Positions 1 to 7,057 of a DNA stretch of 10,092 bases are shown piece after piece. Each line of letters begins with the position of its first letter. Position 1 is the first letter of the stretch. Made by a program: the position numbers and the translations under genes. The stretch is taken from the NCBI GenBank assembly GCA_020061995.1, contig JAGUXE010000306.1:1-10092 (forward strand), given 5' to 3'. A model generated the notes under the pieces. That model ran no database searches and was not told the DNA's origin. It worked only from the letters and a program-made list of their open reading frames with translations. The stretch is from Ignavibacteriales bacterium. Lineage in GTDB: Bacteria; Bacteroidota; Ignavibacteria; Ignavibacteriales; Ignavibacteriaceae.

Positions 1-2928
1 AAGTTACCGCTGACGGATATTGCATCCGAGAATTCACAATACAGACTAATTCAAATAAACCAACATAAGTTTCTTCTTTTTACTTTGGAGAATTATTCAT
101 TAATTCGAAGAGAGAGTAGCGATGCCGGATATACTTGGTCAAATGCTGTAAAAGTAATTGAAGGGACGGGAAGCAATGATAGACTCTATTGGTTCGATGC
201 CCATCATGTTGGGAATAACAAAATATATCTTCTATTTAGGCAAGCGAACAGCTATACAAAGTACTTCAATATTTCAACAGATTTAGGATTAACCTGGGGA
301 AATAAAAAAGAATTTAGTTCACTTTACTCCGAAAAAACATCCTTTCTCACAACAAGGAGTGGTGAAACTTATTTAATTGATGTTCGTTATTTATATCGAT
401 TTATTTCTGAGATGGAAATGCCAACTCCAAAGTCCTTCGGAGTTATTTCAAATATCGGAAGTTGTTCACTGGTTGAATCTGATGACAGTTTGCTGACAAT
501 CTATTATTCGAAGCATACAAATAATACTATTGCGGGACAATATCTTTATTCAAAAACTTCTTCAGATAAGGGAGAAACATGGTCCATTGAGAAGATAGTT
601 TTAAGATTAGGAGCTAGAGTCCTAAATAGCAGAGTAGTAAAAACTACAACGAGTGAAGTTTATGTCTTATTTACATTAAGGAAGGAACAGCTCTACACGA
701 ATGTCTATCCCTATTATTATAATTATGATATTTTTTATTCTAAGAGTTCAGATAATGGGTTAACATGGGCTGAAATTCAACCATTAACTAAATATATGGG
801 TACTGATTCTCAATTTGTGTTGACAACATATAATAATAAGGTTACATTTTTATTACAGTCAGATAGAGGCGGAAATAATATTGAAATAGATAATATGTTC
901 TTTTATCCGAAAAAGTTTTATATCGGAATACTCGGTGAAAACCATGACATCGCTCCACCTCCACTAATTCAAAAATCTTCAAATGAAATAAAATATCCTG
1001 ATAATTTCTCTCCATTCGCAGCCTCATATAATATTTATGATGTAGATAGCATTACGGAATTTAGGATTAAGTTTACCGGCGATGATGGAAAAACCAAAGA
1101 GATGTTTTTCGAAAAACAACCTGATCTCCATCCTGAAACGGGAAAGGAATATATTTACAAAACGGTATTAGGAGGAATGATACAACCATTCAATGTTGAA
1201 TTTCAAAAATTGAATTATGAGTTTATAGCCAAAAATATTAAAGGATCTTCGACAACTGTAAATGTCAAAAACAAAGTAGTTCAATATGAAAACATTACAA
1301 AAGCAGCGCTCGTAAATGTTAACAAAATCAAATTACCGATTGGCAACAACGGAGTTTTGGCAGATGTGCTCATAAACGGAACTGATGGAGGGAGGTTCGA
1401 CGGAGGAGTATTTCTATTTTCCGGTGGTTTTGCAATGACAGGATATGTAGATAATCAGCTCATAGGAAATATGGTATTTTTTGCAAGTAGAATCGTGGAT
1501 TATATCCCCGGTTCAGTTGCATTGACGAGTCCCAAATCGGGAAACATTTTTATCCTTAAATCCTCAGACACTCCGTTCGGTGAATCGTGGAAGGAATGGC
1601 GCTATGCAGTTGCAGACGGAGCAAATTTTTATGACGGGGATAATGATGGAATTTATAACCCGATTGATAAAAACGGAAACGGAATTTGGGATACCAATGA
1701 AGATAAACCCGATTTAATAGGTGATTATACTGCATGGACTTGTTTTAACGATGGAACACCAAGTAATATGAGAAGATGGTATGAACAAAAACCTCTAGGT
1801 ATAGAAATTAAACAATCGGTTTTCGGTTGGGAAGGAGGCTCAGATAATTTTCTTTCAGAAATACTTTTCGTTAGATATTCTATCGAAAATAAAAACTCCG
1901 ATAATAAACCTATCGAAGATGTTTATTTTTCAATTGTTGATGATCCCGATTTAGGTGATTATCTTGATGATAGAATTGGGACGGATACGCTTTGTAACTC
2001 GACTTATATTTATCAAACACAACCTGATGCTGTATTTGGAGATAGTGTACCTGCATTCTTTAATACTATTGTGCAGGGACCCGTCTCATACATTCCGGGT
2101 GTAACTTTTACTGATGTAAATTTAAATGGCATTTATGAAGAAGGTATTGACACTCCGCTTGATACTGCATTCCAGATGTATGGAAATCCGATTGGTGTTG
2201 GAAAATACCCAGGGGCAGCTAATCAGAGATTGACTTCCTCTAACACAAATTTACTCCAGCCTCCCCACTGGTTTAATCCTACTGTAAGAGATTATAGAGC
2301 TGTTATGCTTGGTTTGGATTGGATGGGTAATCCAACTAATCCATGTACTTTTTTTGCAGGAGAAGTTCTCGGGGGAGTTGATTGTTCGTTGATAAATCCA
2401 AAGTATTTTCTCTCCGGCGATCCTATTACTCAAACCGGATGGCTTCAAAGTTATGGTACTGATATTCGAAAATTTACTAACACAGGACCTTTCAGATTAG
2501 AGAAGAATAAACCGATTGATATAATTGTTGCCATGATTGTTAAGCGTGGTAGTTCACCACTTAATTCAATAACACTTGGTAGAGAAGCAGCGAAGAGTGC
2601 CATTGAATTTGCAAAAAACAATTTTTCACTTGGTACTTCAGAAAGGCCAATAACAAAAACAGGTGAGGTCATTAGTGATTTTGGTAATTATCCGAATCCA
2701 TTTAATCCTATTACAAGAATAAATTTTACACTAAACAAAAGCGAATTTATTACACTCAATGTTTATGACATACTTGGAAGAAAAGTTAAAACATTAATCA
2801 GCACAACACTTGAAACAGGTTCACATCAAGTAGATTTTAACGCATCGGCATTATCAAGCGGAATCTATTTCTATGAAATCAGAACAGAAAATATTCAAAA
2901 AATTAATAAGATGATGGTGATTAGATGA
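1..2928 (+). CDS. T9SS-exported Asp-box (BNR) surface protein, copy 1; 5' end cut by the window edge
   Basis: The frame is open from base 1, and residue 1 (K) aligns with residue 32 of the downstream paralogue. About 31 residues, including the signal peptide, therefore lie outside the window; the TTG at 85 is an internal leucine, not a start. Visible length is 975 residues. Four Asp-boxes are readable (SSDAGYTW, STDLGLTW, SSDKGETW, SSDNGLTW), the hallmark of BNR/sialidase-like beta-propeller blades. An Ig-like stretch follows, then a central region with calcium-type loops near 1633-1692 (DGDNDGIYN, DKNGNGIWD) and 2113-2139 (DVNLNGIYE). The last 82 residues (from 2680) are a T9SS type A sorting domain starting FGNYPNPFNP, which directs passage across the outer membrane and attachment or release at the surface. 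No sialidase FRIP motif is seen, so enzymatic activity is not claimed. The stop overlaps a downstream ATG as ATGA. The role is unknown; adhesion or glycan binding is an inference. Confidence 0.9.
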   Translation, partial: KLPLTDIASENSQYRLIQINQHKFLLFTLENYSLIRRESSDAGYTWSNAVKVIEGTGSNDRLYWFDAHHVGNNKIYLLFRQANSYTKYFNISTDLGLTWGNKKEFSSLYSEKTSFLTTRSGETYLIDVRYLYRFISEMEMPTPKSFGVISNIGSCSLVESDDSLLTIYYSKHTNNTIAGQYLYSKTSSDKGETWSIEKIVLRLGARVLNSRVVKTTTSEVYVLFTLRKEQLYTNVYPYYYNYDIFYSKSSDNGLTWAEIQPLTKYMGTDSQFVLTTYNNKVTFLLQSDRGGNNIEIDNMFFYPKKFYIGILGENHDIAPPPLIQKSSNEIKYPDNFSPFAASYNIYDVDSITEFRIKFTGDDGKTKEMFFEKQPDLHPETGKEYIYKTVLGGMIQPFNVEFQKLNYEFIAKNIKGSSTTVNVKNKVVQYENITKAALVNVNKIKLPIGNNGVLADVLINGTDGGRFDGGVFLFSGGFAMTGYVDNQLIGNMVFFASRIVDYIPGSVALTSPKSGNIFILKSSDTPFGESWKEWRYAVADGANFYDGDNDGIYNPIDKNGNGIWDTNEDKPDLIGDYTAWTCFNDGTPSNMRRWYEQKPLGIEIKQSVFGWEGGSDNFLSEILFVRYSIENKNSDNKPIEDVYFSIVDDPDLGDYLDDRIGTDTLCNSTYIYQTQPDAVFGDSVPAFFNTIVQGPVSYIPGVTFTDVNLNGIYEEGIDTPLDTAFQMYGNPIGVGKYPGAANQRLTSSNTNLLQPPHWFNPTVRDYRAVMLGLDWMGNPTNPCTFFAGEVLGGVDCSLINPKYFLSGDPITQTGWLQSYGTDIRKFTNTGPFRLEKNKPIDIIVAMIVKRGSSPLNSITLGREAAKSAIEFAKNNFSLGTSERPITKTGEVISDFGNYPNPFNPITRINFTLNKSEFITLNVYDILGRKVKTLISTTLETGSHQVDFNASALSSGIYFYEIRTENIQKINKMMVIR
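1..2928 (+). repeat. Tandem gene duplication, left unit
   Basis: Bases 1-2928 are collinear with 3115-6042, and the two spans are exactly equal in length although they contain compensating indels. Long nucleotide stretches match, for example around 85-143, 546-579 and most of 2680-2928. The repeat covers coding sequence and ends at the stop codon; the 3' flanks differ after ATGAAAAT. Confidence 0.9.
2680..2925 (+). other. T9SS type A C-terminal sorting domain, copy 1
   Basis: This segment encodes the final 82 residues of copy 1. It opens with FGNYPNPFNP, continues with the beta-strand pattern INFTL...ITLNVYDILGRKVKTL, then GSHQVDFNAS and SGIYFYEIRT, and ends in a basic KINKMMVIR tail. That order (NPFNP, VYDxxGRxV, GxHxVxF, SGxYFYxI, K...) is the classic T9SS cargo signal of Bacteroidota and Ignavibacteria, normally cleaved or exchanged at the cell surface. 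About 86% of its residues match the same segment of copy 2 by my hand count. Confidence 0.93.
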
Positions 2929-3038
2929 AAATAGTCACCGGATTTCTATTCGCACAATTAGAATACAAAACTGAATTAGATATAGATAACAAAAAGTTTA
3001 CTAAATATTCCGGAATATATCATGAATACAAAAGTTAG
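2925..3038 (+). pseudogene. 37-codon ORF at an ATGA junction, possible remnant of a lost lipoprotein gene
   Basis: An ATG overlaps the copy 1 stop as ATGA, in the same context (ATGAAAAT) in which the lipoprotein gene starts after copy 2. The frame runs 37 codons to a TAG that lies inside the start of copy 2. It encodes no signal peptide or lipobox. Its order of short matches, TGF, then EY, then LD, then YSG, resembles the C-terminal end of the downstream lipoprotein (DTGFAEYTLDKSYSG). The nucleotides share ACCGG-TTT, GAATA, TTAGATA and TATTCCGGAA in the same order. I infer an internal deletion that removed most of a lipoprotein gene and left its first codons and part of its tail. The matches are short and could be chance; the stretch may simply be an intergenic spacer. 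Confidence 0.3.
3005..3018. promoter_or_regulatory. 14-bp perfect palindrome just before the copy 2 start
   Basis: ATATTCCGGAATAT is a perfect palindrome with no loop, ending 3 bases before the ATG at 3022. With no loop it is unlikely to act as an RNA hairpin, but it could be a dimeric-repressor site. A related TATTCCGGAA occurs inside the lipoprotein gene near 6929, so it may instead be part of coding-derived sequence. No TAnnTTTG promoter element was found between 2929 and 3021, so copy 2 is probably transcribed from upstream. Confidence 0.25.
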
Positions 3039-6000
3039 ATTTTGTTCTTTTTATTTTCTAATGATAATTATTTTTTTGGGGAAGATTACTTTTCCCCAAC
3101 AAAAAGATTTTCACAAGTTACCTCTGCCGGATGCTGCATCCGTGAATCCACAATATAGACTAATTATAATAAACGAACAGAAGTTTCTTCTATTCACTTT
3201 GGAGAATTATTCATTAATGCGAAGAGAGAGTAGCGATGCCGGAAATAGTTGGTCAAATGCTATAAAAGTAATTGAAGGAACCGGTCTTGATGATAGAGTC
3301 AATTGGTTTGATGTTCATCATGTAGGTAATAACAAAATGTATTTATTATTCAACCAGAATAATGTTAGTCTTACTTACTTTAAAGTTTCATCTGATTTAG
3401 GTTTCTCATGGGGAGATAAAATTCGGTTTGAGGGTATTTACTCTCAGAGGAATACTTCTTTTTTTACTACAAGCAACGGAGAAACTTATTTTATTTTTGA
3501 TGAGCGATATTTTGCACGCTTTACATCAGATACAAGCTGGACAATACCAAAAATTTTTCCAGGTGTGGGGACTACTCGTAATTTATCTCTGGTCGAAACA
3601 ACCAATGGTTTGCTCAAAGTTTATTATTCCCCGTATACAAATTCTACAAGATGGAAAAACTTATATTCAAAAACTTCTTCAGATAAGGGAGAAACCTGGT
3701 CTTATGAGAAAGTTGAATTGAGTTTATCGGATCAAATACATAAAAGTAAAGTAATAAATACCGATTCCGGTGAACTCTACTCAGTAATGACTATGAGAAA
3801 GGAACAACTCTATGTTCAGAGTTACACCCCCTACTCGAATTATGAGCTTTACTTCTCAAAGAGTTCTGATGATGGAAATTCTTGGAGTGATGTCGAACAG
3901 CTTACCCGCTATATAGGAGTTGATTCTCAATTTACTTTGACTGCCTACGGAAATAAAGCAAAAATCCTTTTTCAATCCGATAGAGGAGGAAATAATTCTG
4001 AAGGAATGAGTTCATTTAATTACCCGATTAAATTTTACATGGGGATACTTGGCGAGAATTATGATTTAACACCACCTCCGCTAATTCAAAAAACAGGATC
4101 CGAAGTTAAATTCTCAATATTTCCAAACCCCCTTTCTACGATTTATCATGTTTTTGATTATGAACCTATTTCACAGTTTAAGATAAACTATACTTCAGAA
4201 GATGGTAAAACAAAAGAAATCTATTTTGAAAAACAATCCGAACTGCATAGAGAAACAGGTAAGGAATACATATTTAAAGCAGTATTAGGAGGTATGTTAC
4301 AACCCTTTGAAGTTGAATTTCAAAAATTAAATTTTGAATACATTGCCGTAAATAATAAAGGAACCTCCACTCGTGTCAGTGCTAAAAATAAAGTGGTACA
4401 GTATTCAACATTTCCAACAAAAGAATTGGTAAACGTAAATAAATTAAATATTCCAATAAGTAACTTTGGTAACATCGGTGAGGTAGTCGGGCAATATCCT
4501 CACCAATACGAAGAGGGAAATGTTTTATATTCAGCCGGTTTTGCTTTAACCGGATTAGTTGATCAAAAAATTGTTGGGAATGGAGTTTTTGGAGCAAGTA
4601 GAATTGCAGATTACATACCTGGATCGATAGAGAGCCGAAGTCCTAAATTAGGAGGGGTTTTTATAGTTAAATCTTCAGACCCTCCCTTTGGTGAGGCTTG
4701 GCATGAATGGCGTTATGCTGTTGCAGATGGTGCAAAATTTTATGATGGAGATAACGATGGAATTTATAATCCTATCGATAAAAACAGGAACGGAATCTGG
4801 GATACGAATGAAGATAAACCTGATTTAATAGGCGATTTTACTGCTTGGACATGTTATAATGACGGGACACCATCCGCATTAAGAAAGTTCAACGATCAAG
4901 CACCATTCGGTATTGAAATTAAACAAACAGTTTTTGGTTGGGAAGCTTCGCCAAATGATCTTCTCTCAGAATTACTTTTTGTTAAGTATTCAATCGAAAA
5001 TAAAAATCAACAAAATAAAGCTATCGAAGATGTTTATTTTTCTGCATGGCACGATCCGGATTTGGGTTATGCTTCAGACGACAAAACCGGAACCGATACA
5101 TTGAGTAATTCAACTTTTGTCTATCAAGTAACACCTGATTCAATCTACAAAGAAATTGTTCCCGCTTACTTTGTTACTATTGCTCAAGGACCGGTCTCCT
5201 ATATACCGGGAGTTACTTTTGTTGATGTAAATTCCGATGGAATATATGAAGCCGGAATTGATACTCCTCTTGATACCGCATATCAGATGTATGGCGACTT
5301 ACTTGGTTTTAATAAGTATCCCGGAGCTTCAAATATGCAATTGTCAGCTTCTAATGCATATTTTTCTACACATTTCGGCTGGCCGGATGTATATACTGCC
5401 GCCGGATTAAGGGCTCAAATGCTTGGTATGAATCCTTTTGGAGATCTTTATGACCCGTGCTCGTTTATCATGGGGACTATTAGTGGTGATGTTGATTGTT
5501 CAAAAATAAATCCAAGATACATCTTTTCAGGTGATCCGGTATCAAACGTCGGCTGGTTAGATGATTATCCGACAGACACTAGAGGATTAACAACTACCGG
5601 ACCATTTAAACTTGAGAAGAATAAACCAATCGACATAATAATTGCTTTGATTGTTAAAAGAGGAAGTTCATCACTCAACTCAATAACACTCGGTAGAGAA
5701 GCAGCACACGGTGCAATTGAGTTTGTAAAAAACAATTTTTCGCTTGGTACTTCAGGAAAGCCAATAACAAAAACGGGTGAGGTGATTAGTGATTTTGGTA
5801 ATTATCCCAATCCGTTTAATCCGGTTACAAGAATAAATTTTACACTAAACACAAGTGGGTTTGTAACGCTTAATGTTTATGACCTACTCGGCAGAAAAGT
5901 AAAAACATTAATTAGCACAACACTGGAAGCCGGTTCACATCAAGTAGATTTTAACGCATCAGCATTATCAAGTGGCATCTACTTCTATGAAATCAGAACA

Positions 6001-6042
6001 TCAAATTTTCAAAAAATTAATAAAATGATGGTGGTAAGATGA
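3022..6042 (+). CDS. T9SS-exported Asp-box (BNR) surface protein, copy 2, complete
   Basis: A protein of 1006 residues. Residues 1-25 form a signal peptide: a K/R-containing start, the hydrophobic core FYFLMIIIFLG, and likely cleavage around FPQ-QKD. No clear Shine-Dalgarno sequence precedes the ATG; the signal peptide supports this start. Asp-boxes lie near residues 70-77, 123-130, 219-226 and 281-288, suggesting a beta-propeller. Residues about 375-461 look like an Ig or fibronectin-type linker. The central region (about 550-760) holds calcium-type loops at 575-594 (DGDNDG, DKNRNG) and 735-743 (DVNSDGIYE) and the run VYFSAWHDPDLGYASDD. Residues 925-1006 are the T9SS type A sorting domain. 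From residue 32 the protein is collinear with copy 1, with few small indels, so this is a tandem duplication. No catalytic sialidase signature is visible. The stop overlaps the lipoprotein start as ATGA, implying translational coupling and a shared role at the cell surface. The function is unknown. Confidence 0.93.
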   Translation: MNTKVRFCSFYFLMIIIFLGKITFPQQKDFHKLPLPDAASVNPQYRLIIINEQKFLLFTLENYSLMRRESSDAGNSWSNAIKVIEGTGLDDRVNWFDVHHVGNNKMYLLFNQNNVSLTYFKVSSDLGFSWGDKIRFEGIYSQRNTSFFTTSNGETYFIFDERYFARFTSDTSWTIPKIFPGVGTTRNLSLVETTNGLLKVYYSPYTNSTRWKNLYSKTSSDKGETWSYEKVELSLSDQIHKSKVINTDSGELYSVMTMRKEQLYVQSYTPYSNYELYFSKSSDDGNSWSDVEQLTRYIGVDSQFTLTAYGNKAKILFQSDRGGNNSEGMSSFNYPIKFYMGILGENYDLTPPPLIQKTGSEVKFSIFPNPLSTIYHVFDYEPISQFKINYTSEDGKTKEIYFEKQSELHRETGKEYIFKAVLGGMLQPFEVEFQKLNFEYIAVNNKGTSTRVSAKNKVVQYSTFPTKELVNVNKLNIPISNFGNIGEVVGQYPHQYEEGNVLYSAGFALTGLVDQKIVGNGVFGASRIADYIPGSIESRSPKLGGVFIVKSSDPPFGEAWHEWRYAVADGAKFYDGDNDGIYNPIDKNRNGIWDTNEDKPDLIGDFTAWTCYNDGTPSALRKFNDQAPFGIEIKQTVFGWEASPNDLLSELLFVKYSIENKNQQNKAIEDVYFSAWHDPDLGYASDDKTGTDTLSNSTFVYQVTPDSIYKEIVPAYFVTIAQGPVSYIPGVTFVDVNSDGIYEAGIDTPLDTAYQMYGDLLGFNKYPGASNMQLSASNAYFSTHFGWPDVYTAAGLRAQMLGMNPFGDLYDPCSFIMGTISGDVDCSKINPRYIFSGDPVSNVGWLDDYPTDTRGLTTTGPFKLEKNKPIDIIIALIVKRGSSSLNSITLGREAAHGAIEFVKNNFSLGTSGKPITKTGEVISDFGNYPNPFNPVTRINFTLNTSGFVTLNVYDLLGRKVKTLISTTLEAGSHQVDFNASALSSGIYFYEIRTSNFQKINKMMVVR
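3115..6042 (+). repeat. Tandem gene duplication, right unit
   Basis: Partner of 1-2928. The left end of the repeat lies outside the window, so whether the signal-peptide region is also duplicated cannot be seen. Matching blocks alternate with diverged patches, notably near 4462-4548 and 5326-5436. Confidence 0.9.
5794..6039 (+). other. T9SS type A C-terminal sorting domain, copy 2
   Basis: Encodes residues 925-1006 of copy 2: FGNYPNPFNP, then INFTL, VTLNVYDLLGRKVKTL, GSHQVDFNAS, SGIYFYEIRT and a basic KINKMMVVR end. It aligns without gaps to the same domain of copy 1, and silent differences are noticeably fewer here than in the central region. Confidence 0.93.
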
Positions 6043-7013
6043 AAATTGAAATTAAAAAATATCAGCAGTTCTTTTTAATCATAATATTATTGTGCGGATT
6101 CTCTTTCACAGGCTGTGATAAAAGTACCGACTATTCTGGTTCTAATTTCAGAGTCTCATTTGATTCTCCCACTAATAATTCTGTTTTTGAAGATTCAATC
6201 TCCATAAAGTTCAGTTTACAAAATATTAATGCCGTTGAACAAATCGATTTTTACGTTAACGAAGTTAAACTGCTGACAAAAACTAAAGGAGCTAGTGGAT
6301 TTGATTTCAAATGGAAACCGACTAATCCGCAAAGTGGAGAATCTTATCTACTTAAAGCCGTCACCAAAGACCGTGATGGTAATGAAGCCTCTTCGATGCG
6401 CGTAAAAGTAGGGTACAAATGGCTCGAAATTATTAATGATAAAAATGAAGATTGGGAAAAGAATGTTAAAACAGTTTTTGTAAGAAATTCATCCACTCAA
6501 TTACATTTTAAAGCAGATGCGTACACTCCATGGGTTGTTCCGTTTTCAACAACGTGGGGCATCTCATTCGGAATTTTTATTGATACCGATTCTGATACAT
6601 TAACCGGACTACGAAGTTCGATTACTAATTTTGGTTACACACTTAACTATATTGGTGCAGACTATCTTGCAATTGTAGGTTTCGAAAATAATAAACTTTA
6701 CAAATGGAATGAATCAACAACAAGCTGGGTACCGAAGGGAAATCTTACATATTTACTGCTTCAGAATAATTCAAGCACTTTGCAATTCGGGATAAACAAA
6801 TCAGATTTCGGAAATCCCGCTTCTATTCGATTTGTAGGTTTGATGCTTACAACTATTCCCGGATTACCGATAAATTGGGATTGGGCACCTGATACCGGTT
6901 TTGCTGAATATACATTAGATAAATCTTATTCCGGAAGAATCGATTCAACAGGAAATAGTAATATTCCGATTCATTCTAACGAGTTCTTTTTATTGAAGAA
7001 GATAGGGGAGTGA
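6039..7013 (+). CDS. Lipoprotein with an Ig-like domain and a CBM9/DOMON-like C-terminal domain
   Basis: A protein of 324 residues. The N-terminus is basic (MKIEIKKYQQ), followed by the hydrophobic core FFLIIILLCG and a lipobox FTGC with the lipidated cysteine at 26, so it should be membrane-anchored. Residues about 38-124 resemble a bacterial Ig domain: FDSPTNNSVF, IDFYVNEVKL, YLLKAVTKDRDGN. Residues about 128-292 look like a beta-sandwich of the CBM9/DOMON type: the IDTDSDTLTG motif at 181-190, then GADYL, W230, LQFGINKSDF and DWAPDTG, the order typical of such domains. This fold assignment is by pattern only. The ATG overlaps the copy 2 stop by four bases (ATGA), pointing to translational coupling and joint dosage. 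I infer that it works with the T9SS protein at the surface, perhaps as a partner or a carbohydrate/ligand-binding subunit. The gene ends just before a hairpin terminator. Confidence 0.88.
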   Translation: MKIEIKKYQQFFLIIILLCGFSFTGCDKSTDYSGSNFRVSFDSPTNNSVFEDSISIKFSLQNINAVEQIDFYVNEVKLLTKTKGASGFDFKWKPTNPQSGESYLLKAVTKDRDGNEASSMRVKVGYKWLEIINDKNEDWEKNVKTVFVRNSSTQLHFKADAYTPWVVPFSTTWGISFGIFIDTDSDTLTGLRSSITNFGYTLNYIGADYLAIVGFENNKLYKWNESTTSWVPKGNLTYLLLQNNSSTLQFGINKSDFGNPASIRFVGLMLTTIPGLPINWDWAPDTGFAEYTLDKSYSGRIDSTGNSNIPIHSNEFFLLKKIGE

Positions 7014-7025
7014 TTGTAAAATAAG

Positions 7026-7050
7026 AGGCATCTCCCGTTAGGAGATGCCT
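7026..7050. terminator. Bidirectional hairpin terminator between the lipoprotein gene and ettA
   Basis: The arms AGGCATCTCC (7026-7035) and GGAGATGCCT (7041-7050) form a perfect 10-bp stem with a five-base loop, CGTTA. It sits between two convergent stop codons. On the minus strand the stem is followed by CTCTTATTTTAC, a reasonable U-rich tail for ettA transcripts. On the plus strand the tail TAACTTCTTATCTC is weaker but still T-rich. It probably serves both genes. Confidence 0.8.
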
Positions 7051-7057
7051 TAACTTC

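Noticed and set aside
85..87. TTG as the start codon of the first protein
   Set aside because: The frame is open to base 1 and the upstream 28 residues align to the complete paralogue, so this is an internal leucine of a gene cut by the window edge.
70..900. Sialidase activity suggested by Asp-boxes
   Set aside because: Asp-boxes are structural marks of propeller blades. No FRIP motif or clear arginine triad is visible, so calling an enzyme is not justified.
2251..2672. Antisense frames of 65 and 73 residues inside copy 1
   Set aside because: They are shadows of the long T9SS gene with no independent evidence.
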